From Brachypterus glaber (Eukaryota > Arthropoda > Insecta > Coleoptera > Kateretidae): DNA of 64,000 nt. The notes beneath the pieces are model-generated. The model searched no databases. It was given only the letters and a program-made list of their open reading frames with translations, and was not told the origin of the DNA. Shown here in pieces: positions 44,211 through 54,851 of the stretch; within the stretch, counting starts at the first letter, position 1; each line of letters begins with the position of its first letter. The stretch covers positions 98,516,988-98,580,987 of the forward strand of contig OY294045.1 in assembly GCA_958510825.1 (NCBI GenBank), written 5' to 3'. The translations under genes were made by a program, and so were the position numbers.

Positions 44211-45984
44211 ACTATGGTCTGTTTTAACAAGCAAGAGAGTAAATTAAAAATCGCACAGCGAATATTTTCAAAACAGATTCGAATATTGGATGTGCGAATA
44301 TACTGCGTAGTTTATTTTATAAAACATAACTATATTCTATACACAAACATGTACTATTCAAACCTGTTGTAAAAATATTTACTGTGCGATTTTTAATTTA
44401 CTCTCTTGCTTGATGATACAGGCCATAGTTGTTTTAACTATGGTCTGTTTTTTCAAGCAAGATAGTAAATTAAATCGCACAGTGAATATTTTCAAAACAG
44501 ATTCGAATATTGGATGTGCGAATATACTGCGTAGTTTATTTTATAAAACATAACTATATTCTATACACAAACATGTACTATTCAAACCTGTTGTAAAAAT
44601 ATTTACTGTGCGATTTTTAATTTACTCTCTTGCTTGATGATACAGGCCATAGTTGTTTTAACTATGGTCTGTTTTTTCAAGCAAGATAGTAAATTAAATC
44701 GCACAGTGAATATTTTCAAAACAGATTCGAATATTGGATGTGCGAATATACTGCGTAGTTTATTTTATAAAACATAACTATATTCTATACACAAACATGT
44801 ACTATTCAAACCTGTTGTAAAAATATTTACTGTGCGATTTTTAATTTACTCTCTTGCTTGATGATACAGGCCATAGTTGTTTTAACTATGGTCTGTTTTT
44901 TTCAAGCAAGATAGTAAATTAAATCGCACAGTGAATATTTTCAAAACAGATTCGAATATTGGATGTGCGAATATACTGCGTAGTTTATTTTATAAAACAT
45001 AACTATATTCTATACACAAACATGTACTATTCAAACCTGTTGTAAAAATATTTACTGTGCGATTTTTAATTTACTCTCTTGCTTGATGATACAGGCCATA
45101 GTTGTTTTAACTATGGTCTGTTTTTTCAAGCAAGATAGTAAATTAAATCGCACAGTGAATATTTTCAAAACAGATTCGAATATTGGATGTGCGAATATAC
45201 TGCGTAGTTTATTTTATAAAACATAACTATATTCTATACACAAACATGTACTATTCGAACCTGTTGTAAAAATATTTACTGTGCGATTTTTTAATTTACT
45301 CTCTTGCTTGATGATACAGGCCATAGTTGTTTTAACTATGGTCTGTTTTTTCAAGCAAGATAGTAAATTAAATCGCACAGTGAATATTTTCAAAACAGAT
45401 TCGAATATTGGATGTGCGAATATACTACGTAGTTTATTTTATAAAACATAACTATATTCTATACACAAACATGTAATATTCGAACCTGTTGTAAAAATAT
45501 TTACTGTGCGATTTTTAATTTACTCTCTTGCTTGATGATACAGGCCATAGTTGTTTTAACTATGGTCTGTTTTTTCAAGCAAGATAGTAAATTAAATCGC
45601 ACAGTGAATATTTTCAAAACAGATTCGAATATTGGATGTGCGAATATACTACGTAGTTTATTTTATAAAACATAACTATATTCTATACACAAACATGTAC
45701 TATTCGAACCTGTTGTAAAAATATTTACTGTGCGATTTTTAATTTACTCTCTTGCTTGATGATACAGGCCATAGTTGTTTTAACTATGGTCTGTTTTTTC
45801 AAGCAAGATATTAAATTAAATCGCACAGTGAATATTTTCAAAACAGATTCGAATATTGGATGTGCGAATATACTGCGTAGTTTATTTTATAAAACATACA
45901 CAAACATATACTATTCAAACCTGTTGTAAAAATATTTACTGTGCGATTTTTAATTTACTCTCTTGCTTGATGATACAGGCCATA
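44211..45984 (+). repeat. Satellite array, about eight 224-bp units, each a hairpin
   Basis: Unit starts (ACTATGGTCTG) at 44211, 44437, 44661, 44885, 45110, 45335, 45559 and 45783; spacings are 224-226 bp. Units 2-7 are nearly identical and the last has a short deletion. Each unit's left arm (CAAGCAAGATAGTAAATTAA, ATCGCACAGTGAATATTTTC) pairs with its right arm (AATATTTACTGTGCGAT, TTTAATTTACTCTCTTGCTTG), and unit junctions form CCATAGTT/AACTATGG hairpins. Non-coding. Confidence 0.93.
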
Positions 45985-46580
45985 ATGTATGACACTTTAA
46001 AATTTCCCACTGAGGCGTCTAGTGACCTATTAAGTAATTATATTTATTAAGTTAAAAAAAAAACTTTCATTGTTTACCATTCCAATTTTTGATGGATTCA
46101 ATTCAAAACATTTTCTATTATCCTAGTCAGTTGAGGTAATTAATACATCTTTATAAATTAGATACAGCTTCTGTGATTTTGCTGGAAGATAATAATATAT
46201 TTCAGACAGGCCCCACAACAATCTAGTATGGCCTGAGCCGCCTAATGTCTTAATAACTTCATTTATGAATTCAAGGTCGGTCCAATCTTCCATGGCTTTG
46301 CTTCGTTATTCTCGGCGTTTGTTTTTTGTTTTTTTTTTAAGAGCTCACGGTTCATACTTGATCATCCGACGTTGCCAGAACTTTAGTCTCTAGTATCTTG
46401 GCTGTACCAGACAATTCGTTTTTAAACCGTGTTATAAAGACTTTCGTGAGAAAAGGCACACCTTTTTAAGAAAACATTTGGCATTTTAAATTTATCTATG
46501 AGCTTTTTATAGTATTTTGTGAAATTAGTTTGACTTACACGAGAAAGTTTTTCCACGGCACGCCAGCGAAGTGGAAAAAA

Positions 46581-46925
46581 TCATATGTGCCTTAAATATT
46601 TTATATTCATGGTTTTTTGAAATAAATAGGCAAAACTTTGTAAAGCTTCATATTTAATGAGTTTTTTTGGTACCCTGGAAAGTCTGTATTTAGGAACTCT
46701 GATGTCTGATTTATTCCTGGTATTGTAGTTATGTATATCACTCCCGCAAATAAAACTATCTTTATTTTTTTTATTTCTATCAGTGTAAATTATATACATG
46801 TATATAGATTGTCGGTAGTGGCATAATACCCAGTTTTATAAAATATTGTTGACAAGGTTCCCTATATCCTACACTGTATATCAGTCGAATTGCTCTTTTT
46901 TGCATGCGAAATGCCATAATAGCTT
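46581..46925 (-). pseudogene. C-terminal fragment of a non-LTR reverse transcriptase
   Basis: The minus-strand frame reads QAIMAFRMQKRAIRLIYSVG, YREPCQQYFIKLGIMPLPTI, then SDIHNYNTRNKSDIRVPKYR and LIKYEALQSFAYLF. The QKRAIR...LGIMPLPTIY...HNYNTRN pattern is the hallmark C-terminal region of Jockey/CR1-type elements. The upstream polymerase is missing; the frame is cut where the 46936-47220 repeat begins. The frame is still open over about 115 codons, so truncation was not long ago, or it was truncated on arrival. Confidence 0.78.
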
Positions 46926-46935
46926 GACTTGAATG

Positions 46936-47221
46936 GACTGCCTCCTATTTACATTAGATAAAGAGAGAAGTTCTACAGAAAGAGATAAAAGTATAATTAC
47001 TATTGTTATAAAATAAAATTATGCATATTTTAGGTAAAAATATTTTAGATTATATTTTAAATTACATGAAGGTGAGTTATTTGTTTTTTTAAAAAACTAT
47101 TTTTTTATTTTTATAACACAGCTATGTGTACAGTAGGTCTAAAGTTTCCTAGGGAACATATGACCTAATCCTTAATTTGACAGTCATTGATAATACCCCG
47201 TTGTGTGTGAAGATTTTGTAC
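46936..47221 (+). repeat. Inverted duplicate of 58401-58690
   Basis: ACTGCCTCCTATTTACATTA, AGAGAGAAGTTCTACAGAAA and CCTAGGGAACATATGACCTA correspond in inverse to the 58.4-kb segment. The right end runs into the assembly gap. Confidence 0.85.
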
Positions 47222-47421
47222 NNNNNNNNNNNNNNNNNNNNNNNNNNNNNNNNNNNNNNNNNNNNNNNNNNNNNNNNNNNNNNNNNNNNNNNNNNNNNNN
47301 NNNNNNNNNNNNNNNNNNNNNNNNNNNNNNNNNNNNNNNNNNNNNNNNNNNNNNNNNNNNNNNNNNNNNNNNNNNNNNNNNNNNNNNNNNNNNNNNNNNN
47401 NNNNNNNNNNNNNNNNNNNNN
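47222..47421. other. Assembly gap (200 N)
   Basis: Exactly 200 undetermined bases, probably a placeholder. The flanking repeat (46936-47221) has a second copy at 58.4 kb, which may explain the break. Confidence 0.99.
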
Positions 47422-47541
47422 TTTGCGATGAAAAAAAAATATAAAAGTAGGTTTGACGTATTATAAATCGTTAAAAAATAATCTTCCGAATTACACATGA
47501 TTCTTCGAATTATCAGGAAAAAATCAGAGTTTTCATTCAAA

Positions 47542-47604
47542 TGCTGTCAAAGGAAATAATTACTCCAGGAGCATCGCTCCGGTCGTAATTATTTCCAGAC
47601 AGCA
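47542..47604. repeat. 63-bp palindrome
   Basis: TGCTGTC and GACAGCA outside, GGAAATAATTAC and GTAATTATTTCC inside, apex GGAGCATCGCTCC. Confidence 0.8.
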
Positions 47605-47804
47605 AATTTTTCCCCCATAATTCTTAGCCTCTTGGGTAATTATATATGAAAATTATAACGTCTATTTTCGTATTAATATCTTAAACTGGTTGTTACAGTA
47701 AGAAAAAAAAAGTTTAGTATTTACTACGCTAACGATCTCTCAGTGTATGAAACAAATTAGGATCTTAAAGATAAATAGATACTATTTTACAGGATAGTCT
47801 ATTA

Positions 47805-48321
47805 AAGTACTAGTTTCATAATATACGTTTTTAGCGCAAGAGTACAAGTTTAGAAAACGAGCCGCTTGCGGCGAGTTTTGTAAAGTACTAGTGCGCTAAA
47901 AACGTGTTATGAAACGAGTGCATTATACAATATTTTCTATTTTGCTCTAAAATTTAAACAAACTTACATTTAAATTGATGACTGATTTAGGGATTTTTGT
48001 TTTGGATTGGCATTACAGTTTTCGCCATGTTTAAAATTCTAAGAACGAATATTATTTTGATATATTTTATAGTCATTTCTTCTCTTTTCCACTGCAAGTA
48101 ACCAAGCCACAATTTTAACACGCTAAAACATAACCTAAACACAAAATTTTGTAGAAAATTAAACTTTAAACCGACGTTCACAATTGCACGGCAAACGTCA
48201 AGAGATAGACTTTTGTCTGTTGCCAACCCAAAAGAAAAAAAAGTAGAGACCTCTTATGGGCCTATAAGAACACGCAAAATGCGTGTGATTATGAGCTTGT
48301 AAGAGTCGCAAAATAGAAAAA
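47805..48321 (+). mobile_element. TAGTATATT-ended MITE, copy E
   Basis: Left outer palindrome (TAGTCTATTAAAGTACTAG ... GAACGAGTGC with apex GAGCCGCTTGCGGC) plus the full inner block bounded by TTTTCTATTTTGC and GCAAAATAGAAAA. The right outer arm is absent. It serves as the uninterrupted reference for the insertion in copy C. Confidence 0.85.
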
Positions 48322-49168
48322 CATAATTTTGGGTAAAATTTTGATCAAATATGATATGCTTCTCATCTTCTTTAACACCTTTATCTTAAGATTATATTTT
48401 CATTAAATTTTTTTAAGATTTTTTTCCTGTGGTGTTAATTCTAAAATCTTGCTTAGTAGTCGACTACAGATTACTGGTTTCGAGCGGATTTTTTCCACCT
48501 AATCTTTCGATGAATATGGGCGGAGCTACACTGTCTAGGCCAATCAAATTATCAGAAGAACTACTGTGAAGTTAGCTTTCACGCGTGAATAAAACTCACC
48601 GAAATGAGAATAGCTACCCAGAGCAAAGTTATTACTTTTTATAAAAAGAAAGAAAAAATAATAAAAAGAGGCTTAATAGATAAATATACATGTCAAATAT
48701 GTAATCGTTGACGAAAATCTTGTTTTTTTCATAACAGGCTAGCGATTTAGATCTCATCTGATATGTAATCACTTTACGGTGTCCAATCGCCAGTAAACGC
48801 TAACGTGTTAACCGATGATGCTATCACACCATCCACTTGAGGTGTGAATTGCTCCTTAACCAATAACTATAATAATTTCATTTTTAAAAGCTAAGAAAAT
48901 ATTAATTTCGAATAAAATTTGGTCAACCCTCGATGACTTTAGCGTGCTTGCGGGTAATAGAAGCGTCAGGTAAATATCATGTCATTATGATCCCTCCTTA
49001 GTACCCTGTTATTAATTTGTTTTTTTGAGGCCAACACAAATTTAAAATTAATTGAGATATCTTTGTTGTATATATTTTTTGGATGTCATTCGTTACGTCA
49101 AATTAACATGTAAGTTTTAAATTATAGCAATGTATTAGGGCAATTATGTATTATAATATATTATAATA
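48322..49168. other. No gene seen
   Basis: Slightly GC-richer at 48480-48640, without a sustained frame or recognised repeat. Confidence 0.4.
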
Positions 49169-50144
49169 TACAGAGTGGTCCAAAACTCACCCCCCCCCCC
49201 CCTATAATTTTAATAAAAATACCCATTTTCAATCCTATTTTAAACCCCAAAAAAAAGTCTAAAAAAAATTAAAAAATATATAGTTAAATAGATCTGTTTA
49301 ATAAATACTATACAGGGTGTTTTAAAAATAGTGCTACTTAAATTTAAGGATTCTAAAGCCAATATACATACCGGGTGTCCCAACTCTATTTACCCAGCGG
49401 TTTTCTTGAAAACTAAAAGAGATAATCAAGTTCTGCGAAAACCTTCTTAAATTAGACAACTTAACTAGCTTTTAGAATAAATTTGATACTTTCAGCTCTT
49501 AAAATGTGGGCAGCGGAGCATAGGTGGAGTGTTTTTAATGAAAAGGGGGGTCGTGTGTTACATCATTTTAAAGCAAATAAAATTCTCTATTGGAGTGTAT
49601 ATTTTTTAATTTTTTAAATAATTTTTTAAAGGTTTTGATTCATTATTTTTTTGAGCTAAAAAATGCGGTTTTTTAAGTTTTTTTTTTGTAAATTTTTATT
49701 TATGGCAATTAAAGTTAGTTTAAAACTATAATTTACGTTTTTTAATCATGAATCTAATAACTTTTAATAAATTGTTTGATTTTTTTAGAGTAATTTTGAC
49801 AAAAATACCCATTTTCAACCCTATTTAAAAAAAAAAATGTTTAAAGAAATTTAAAAATACATAGTTAAATGAAGAATTTAATAAGCTTTAAAATAATGTA
49901 TCACACGACCCCCCTTTCCATTCAAAAATTGCCCCCCTGCCCACATTCTAAGAGCTGAAAGTATCAAGTCTTATTTTAGATGGTTTTCGCAGAATTTGAT
50001 TATCTCATTAAGTTTTCGATAAAATCGTTGGGTAAATAGAGTTGGGACACCCGGTATGTATTTTGGCTTTAGAATCCTTAAATTTAAGTAGCACTATTTT
50101 TAAACACCCTGTATAGTATTTATTAAACAGATCTATTGAATAAT
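49169..50144. mobile_element. Nested hairpin elements
   Basis: An 860-bp palindrome (49285-50144) holds an element with ends TACAGGGTGTTTT / AAACACCCTGTA (49311-50113), which holds another with ends CCGGGTGTCCCAACTC / GAGTTGGGACACCCGG (49371-50054), flanked by TA. To the left, TACAGAGTGGTCCAAAACTC (49169) is one end of a relative of 53825-54549. The innermost element shares CAGCTCTTAAAATGTGGGCA and CACGACCCCCCTTTCCA with that element. No coding. Confidence 0.8.
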
Positions 50145-50449
50145 AATTACCTCATAACTCACTAACGACATATGAAAATACAAATAAATGTTTTGCATAA
50201 ATTAATCAGAACGAACACATTAATAAAGGTACTAGTGGCAACCTGGACACTGTGTGGCATTCCTAATTTATTTTAACCTGGCGAATCGAATAAACAATTT
50301 TAATTTTAAACACGATATCTCGTTAATAAAAATGTCAGGGGGTTTTTTAATTGGCTTAAAAAATAATGTACATGCAAAAATATGTGTAAAGATAAGTAAG
50401 CTCTTGCCTTGGATAAAATATTCTTTTCGACGAATTACTTATTACCCAA

Positions 50450-50502
50450 CCCTGGCTGATATGGTTAATCACCAAGGCCAATAAAACGGAAGAAGAAGAA
50501 GA
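50450..50502 (+). mobile_element. 5'-truncated SINE fragment with GAA tail
   Basis: CCCTGGCTGATATGGTTAAT, CACCAAGGCCAATAAAACGG and GAAGAAGAAGAA, flanked by CGAATTACTTAT (near 50438-50449 and 50504-50515). The length is only about 55 bp. Confidence 0.72.
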
Positions 50503-50578
50503 ACGAATTACTTATGAGGATCCTAGGATATAAAGAACTTTCACTTTCGGGTTTAGACCGTGTTAATGGATTTTCACT

Positions 50579-50620
50579 TTCCGACGTTTCGTCTCTTACT
50601 ACTAGAGACATCTTCAGGGA
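50579..50620 (-). ncRNA. Hammerhead-ribozyme-like motif in a Penelope-like 3' region
   Basis: The minus strand reads TCC CTGAAGA T, stem II GTCTCT/AGAGAC with loop AGTAGTA, then GAAAC GTC GGA. The core CTGAAGA ... GAAA matches the hammerhead consensus CUGANGA ... GAAA; TCC/GGA can form stem I, and the ACGT next to GAA fits the minimal stem III of Penelope-type hammerheads, which act best as dimers. It lies 41 bp past the stop of the GIY-YIG frame on the same strand. Confidence 0.75.
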
Positions 50621-50660
50621 TTAATCTGAAACTAAGTTTCGAATCAACTTGTGTCACTAT

Positions 50661-51013
50661 TTATGACGAGTTGTGGTTATTCACCCGTGACGAGGTTTTT
50701 CCTATCAAAGACTTCCATATTGCAGGTAAGTGGTAACCAGTGTCCCGATTGATATTGTTAGGATGCTTGATGATTTCTATCGATTCCCGTATCTTCCTTG
50801 GCATTTTTCTGTTTTCTGTTAATATTTGTTTTGTTTCAGACAAATTGATTTTATGACCTGTTTCATGTACATGTTCGGCTACTGCCGATAAGGAAATTTG
50901 TTTCTTTCTTATATTGCGCTCATGCTCTTGAAGTCTTGTAGAAATTTTTCTCTTAGTTTCACCTATGTAAACCGTACCACAGGAGCAGGGTATTTTATAT
51001 ACGCCTAATATTT
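50661..51013 (-). pseudogene. Penelope-like element GIY-YIG endonuclease region
   Basis: The frame reads GVYKIPCSCGTVYIGETKRK, then ISTRLQEHERNIRKKQISLS, AVAEHVHETGHKINL and a C-terminal tail to the stop at 50661. GVYKIPC...GTVYIGET is the GIY-YIG nuclease signature with the CxC insertion typical of Penelope-like elements. The frame is intact over about 115 codons but is disconnected from the reverse transcriptase part by a deletion and frameshift near 51014-51037, so the element is dead. Confidence 0.88.
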
Positions 51014-51037
51014 GACTTCTTCAAAAGTTTACCTATT

Positions 51038-51508
51038 TTATCGATATATCGATATATCGGATATATCCGTGATACCGCTTACATAGGGAAGTATAACTTG
51101 TGTCTGTCTGTCATTTTCACTATTGTCCTGTTGTTTGGGTCTGGGATTTCTGTATTTGTATATGGTCTTATTAATGTCTTTTTTGGTATAACCGTTCATG
51201 GCCAAGGCTTTGGTTAGTTTAAGGAGTTCTGTGTCTAGGGAATTCTTGTCTGAAATCATGAAAGCCCTATGAACAAGTGAATTAACTACCGAGCGTTTTT
51301 GAGAGGGATGATGATGTGAAAATGCGTTTAGGTATCTGTCAGTGTGGGTTTTCTTCCTGTATACCGAGTGTCCTATTGAGCCATTTTCCGTTTTGTAAAC
51401 CAAAACGTCCAAAAAGGGAAGTGATCCGTTGTTCTCAATTTCCATCGTAAACCGTATAGATTTATGTTGGGAATTGAGGTGATTTAGAAAACCTTGAAGG
51501 CTTTCCAT
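51038..51508 (-). pseudogene. Penelope-like element reverse transcriptase C-terminal fragment
   Basis: 156 codons starting MESLQGFLNHLNSQHKSIRF, with GSLPFLDVLVYK, SVYRKKTHTDRYLNAFSHHH and SQKRSVVNSLVHRA, characteristic of the region after the catalytic core of Penelope-like reverse transcriptases. The palm with YADD is absent (5' truncation near 51540). The end (TDISDISIYR) arises from a short GATATATC repeat that shifts the frame away from a IGKLLKKSNI continuation in another frame. The sequence then jumps to the GIY-YIG part. Confidence 0.88.
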
Positions 51509-51540
51509 GCCTAGGAATTTAAAAACGTAAAGTTTTCTAC

Positions 51541-52022
51541 CAAAAAATATGACAATAAGGTGTGTGCTACAACATATGCGCCGACTTTTTAGAATTCCAG
51601 GGGGCCTGAAATTTTTTGAAGTAAAAAAAAAAATATATTACAGTTATAATTTTTTTTTAATGAAAAAAATACTAAAAATATATTTAAAAATTGTAAAACC
51701 GTTAAATTTTTAACGCTCCCCTGTTTAAATTTGATTTTTACTAGGGACTTCAGACTCTACTATGGCCTGGGAGTGCGGGTCTCTCACCATTATAGGCTGT
51801 TATGTAGGTTTTTATGTTAGGAAACGTTCAAGTATTACGAAACGCAACTTTTGATCATTTTGGACCCTCCCCCCCCCTGTAACGCTATTTTCCTATACCA
51901 TTAACATGTGCGTAAAACTTCAAAATCTGAATCTGCGATCAAGTCTCAATCAATCTAAAATATGTTGAAATGTAATTATTTTTATATTACTATGGATGGA
52001 ATTGTAAAATACTAATTACCGT
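51541..52022. other. No gene seen
   Basis: Contains one of the recurring AAGTATTACGAAACGC words (about 51830-51862) followed by a C tract. Confidence 0.4.
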
Positions 52023-53246
52023 ATGCACAGTGCAACCCTGGTATGTTTAGGTTTTTTGGAATGACCACACAAATTTTCCTTTAGTTGTTGATAGTAGACT
52101 ACCCCCTCATTATATACCACTAGTCACCTAAATCGCAGCTGTTCCTTCTTAGGAGATTTTTAGCTTTTTCTGTTCCCAAAATTTTGTTTCACCCACTTAG
52201 AATACACTTAGAAAGCTAAAATTTGGTACACATGCTTAACTTGGTTGACAATACAATTTTATATAAAGTTTAAAAAAAATCTTTTCTTACCCAAGGAAAA
52301 TAATTTTAAAGTAAAATAAGGTTATATACAGCCAGTGATAAAAAAAAGAATTTAACACCCCCTTCATTTCCCCATCGGAAAAATTGAGTACAGTAGGTTG
52401 GGCTAAATATGACACCCAGGGTAATTGTGACATGTCCTGTTGTAATTCTTCTAAACAAGTTTAAATCCAATTGAAATTGTACGCGCAATATTTAATACTG
52501 TCAAAAACCTAATGCCAGGGTTGGATTGGATCTAAACTAGTTTAGAAGAACTATAACAGGACATGTCACAATTAGCCTGGGTATCACATTTAGTCCAACC
52601 TACTGTATTTAAGACTTTGTTATTAATAAATAAATTATATAAACATTTAAGTAAGTCTTACAAACATAACTAAAAAACTTGAAAATAAAATTAAATAAAA
52701 AAAAGTTTTTTGTTCTCTACTTTTTAGTTATAGGTACGTAATATGTACTTAATTAGGAAGGGTTTGAACTTTAAAAACTTGTTTTTATTTAATTTAATTT
52801 GTTTGTTTAAAAATAAATATAAAAAAATTGATCTACCAAATAATTTTTACGCTGTTATGTAAAATACTACTGGAAGACCATTCCCTATTTTAAAAAAACA
52901 AATCGGATAGTGCCGACGGGTAGTTTTCGGCCAATAAATTCTCGATGACGCACAGTGAGAGTTTAGGCTTTTTGGAATGACCACCCATTTTTTTTTTTTT
53001 GATTGTTGAACTAGACTGCCTTCACCTTCGGTGCGGCACTGCCAAAGTATTAATGAAAATTTATTTTTTTTTTCTAATAATGCCAAAAAAAAAGTTAAAA
53101 AACAGAAAAAGCTAAAAATCTCCCAAGAAGCAGCTGTGATTTAGGTGACGTGATATGTAATGAGGTGGTAGTCTATTATCGACAACTAAAAGAAATTTTG
53201 TGTGGTCATTCCAAAAAACCTCCTCTTAACAGGGCCGCACTGTGTA
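52023..53246. mobile_element. 1.2-kb inverted-repeat element
   Basis: The ends GCACAGTGCAACCCTGG and AGGGCCGCACTGTG, with GGTTTTTTGGAATGACC and GGTCATTCCAAAAAACC, are complementary. The match runs through ATCGCAGCTGTTCCTTCTT near 52134 and its inverse near 53125. A second partial copy of the end lies at 52955-53025. A smaller palindrome is nested inside. Confidence 0.7.
52389..52607. repeat. 219-bp palindrome nested in the 52-53 kb element
   Basis: TACAGTAGGTTGGGCTAAAT pairs with ATTTAGTCCAACCTACTGTA, and GTGACATGTCCTGTT with AACAGGACATGTCAC. Arms are about 90 bp. Confidence 0.85.
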
Positions 53247-53824
53247 TGATACAGAAATCGCCCAAAAAAATTTCATATCTATTTTAGAATCAAACGAACA
53301 AAAAATAATTTAGGCCGAGCGAATCGAGGCGGGCTTGACCACAATTCGCTTCGAATCGTCAATAAACATTCATGCTGGTGTGCTAAAGTCTTAATTTGCT
53401 TACTCACTGCACAATATACTATTATGCGCACTAAGGTAGCTATGAAATTTGGCACATGCTTTAACATTAATAAAGGCAATGCTATATCATTTCTATTTGG
53501 TAACTTTCACCAGGAGCGTGCAAAATGAGGTTAACAAATAGACATTACGTGGGATGATTGCCTTTACCAATGTTAGGGCATTTTGCTGTAGTTCATAGGG
53601 TTTCAGATGTATTTGCCGTTGTTACCCTTTTGCCCAAAATATTTTTGTCTGCGCCCTCCAAAAGCATACATTTTTAAGAAGCCCTGGTACTCGTAAAATT
53701 GAATTTAGAACCTAGGTGTAAATACAAATATTAAGTAAAGGTCCTATCTGATAGGACTCCTATGATGAGTACCTTTAAATAAAAACAAATGTATACATTT
53801 TGACATAAAATCTACAAAACACAA
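53247..53824. other. No gene seen
   Basis: Slightly GC-richer at 53310-53350. No supported coding frame or repeat. Confidence 0.4.
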
Positions 53825-54549
53825 TACAGTGCGGTCCAAAAGTCACCCCCCCCCCTTTTAACTTTTGAACGAGTTGAGATATCGACTTCAAATTTAGAAC
53901 TCTTAAATAAGACAATTTAAACTATCTTTTAGCATATATTTGATATTTTCAGCTCTTAAAATGTGGGCAGGGGGGCATGGGGGACATTTTTTAAATAGAA
54001 AGGGGGCTCCTGTGATACATCATTTTAAAGCTTATAAAATTCTCTATTTACTAACATTTTTAAATGTTTTAAAAATGTTTTTTAAGGTTTTGATTTTTCA
54101 ATTTTTTGTGCTAAAACATTCGATTTTTTAAGTTTTTTTTATAAATTTTTATTTATGTCAACTAAAATTAGTTTAAAAGTATAATTAACATTTTTTTATG
54201 ATGAAATTAGATATTTTTAAAAAATTATTTGTTTTTTTTTTAGAGGAATTTTGACATTAATACCCATTTTCAACCCCATTTTAAACCCAAAGTTTTTTTT
54301 TATTTATTTAAAAATATGGAGTTAAATGGAGAATTTTATAAGCTTTAAAATGATGTATTACACGACCCCCCTTTCCATTTAAAAAAATGTGCCTCCATGC
54401 CCCCTGCTCACATTTTAAGAGCTGAATGTATTAAATATATGCTAAAAGATAGTTTAAGTTGTCTTATTTAAAAGTTCCAAATTTGAAGTCGATATCTCAA
54501 CTGGTTCAAAAGTTAAGAGGGGGGGGGGTGACTTTTGGACCGCTCTGTA
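53825..54549. mobile_element. TACAGTGCGGTCC-ended element (725 bp)
   Basis: Terminal repeats TACAGTGCGGTCCAAAAGTC and GACTTTTGGACCGCTCTGTA extend over 200 bp through a C tract (CACCCCCCCCCC / GGGGGGGGGTG) and TGAGATATCGACTTCAAATT. No transposase. A related interior occurs at 49371-50054. Confidence 0.82.
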
Positions 54550-54851
54550 TATTATTATAAAACTTACTTAGTTGCTTATGTCCATAACTAAACAGAAGTT
54601 TATTTAACTTTAAATAAAAGTAAAATTAATTATCCTAATAAAATAAAATAATTAAGCTTTGTCTGGTGTACCTAATTTTTTCTTTGCGTCAGACGATGGT
54701 TGGCTGATTTATTTCCTCAGACGCGAAGTAATAAATTTTTCGCACCTTTATTGTTTAAAACCACTCTCATGTAAAGGGATATCATAGTCAGGCGGCTAGT
54801 CTTGTATACTCCAGTATCGGACTGGCTGTGCATTTTACCGGGCAGAAACTA
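54550..54851. other. No gene seen
   Basis: Short AT-rich spacer leading into the CCAATA element. Confidence 0.4.

Noticed and set aside
44211..45984. CRISPR-like appearance of regularly spaced repeats
   Set aside because: Units are 224 bp, nearly identical throughout, with no short repeat/unique spacer pattern, in a eukaryotic genome.
47177..47540. Open frames of 84-118 codons across the N run
   Set aside because: They exist only because N is translated as unknown residues.
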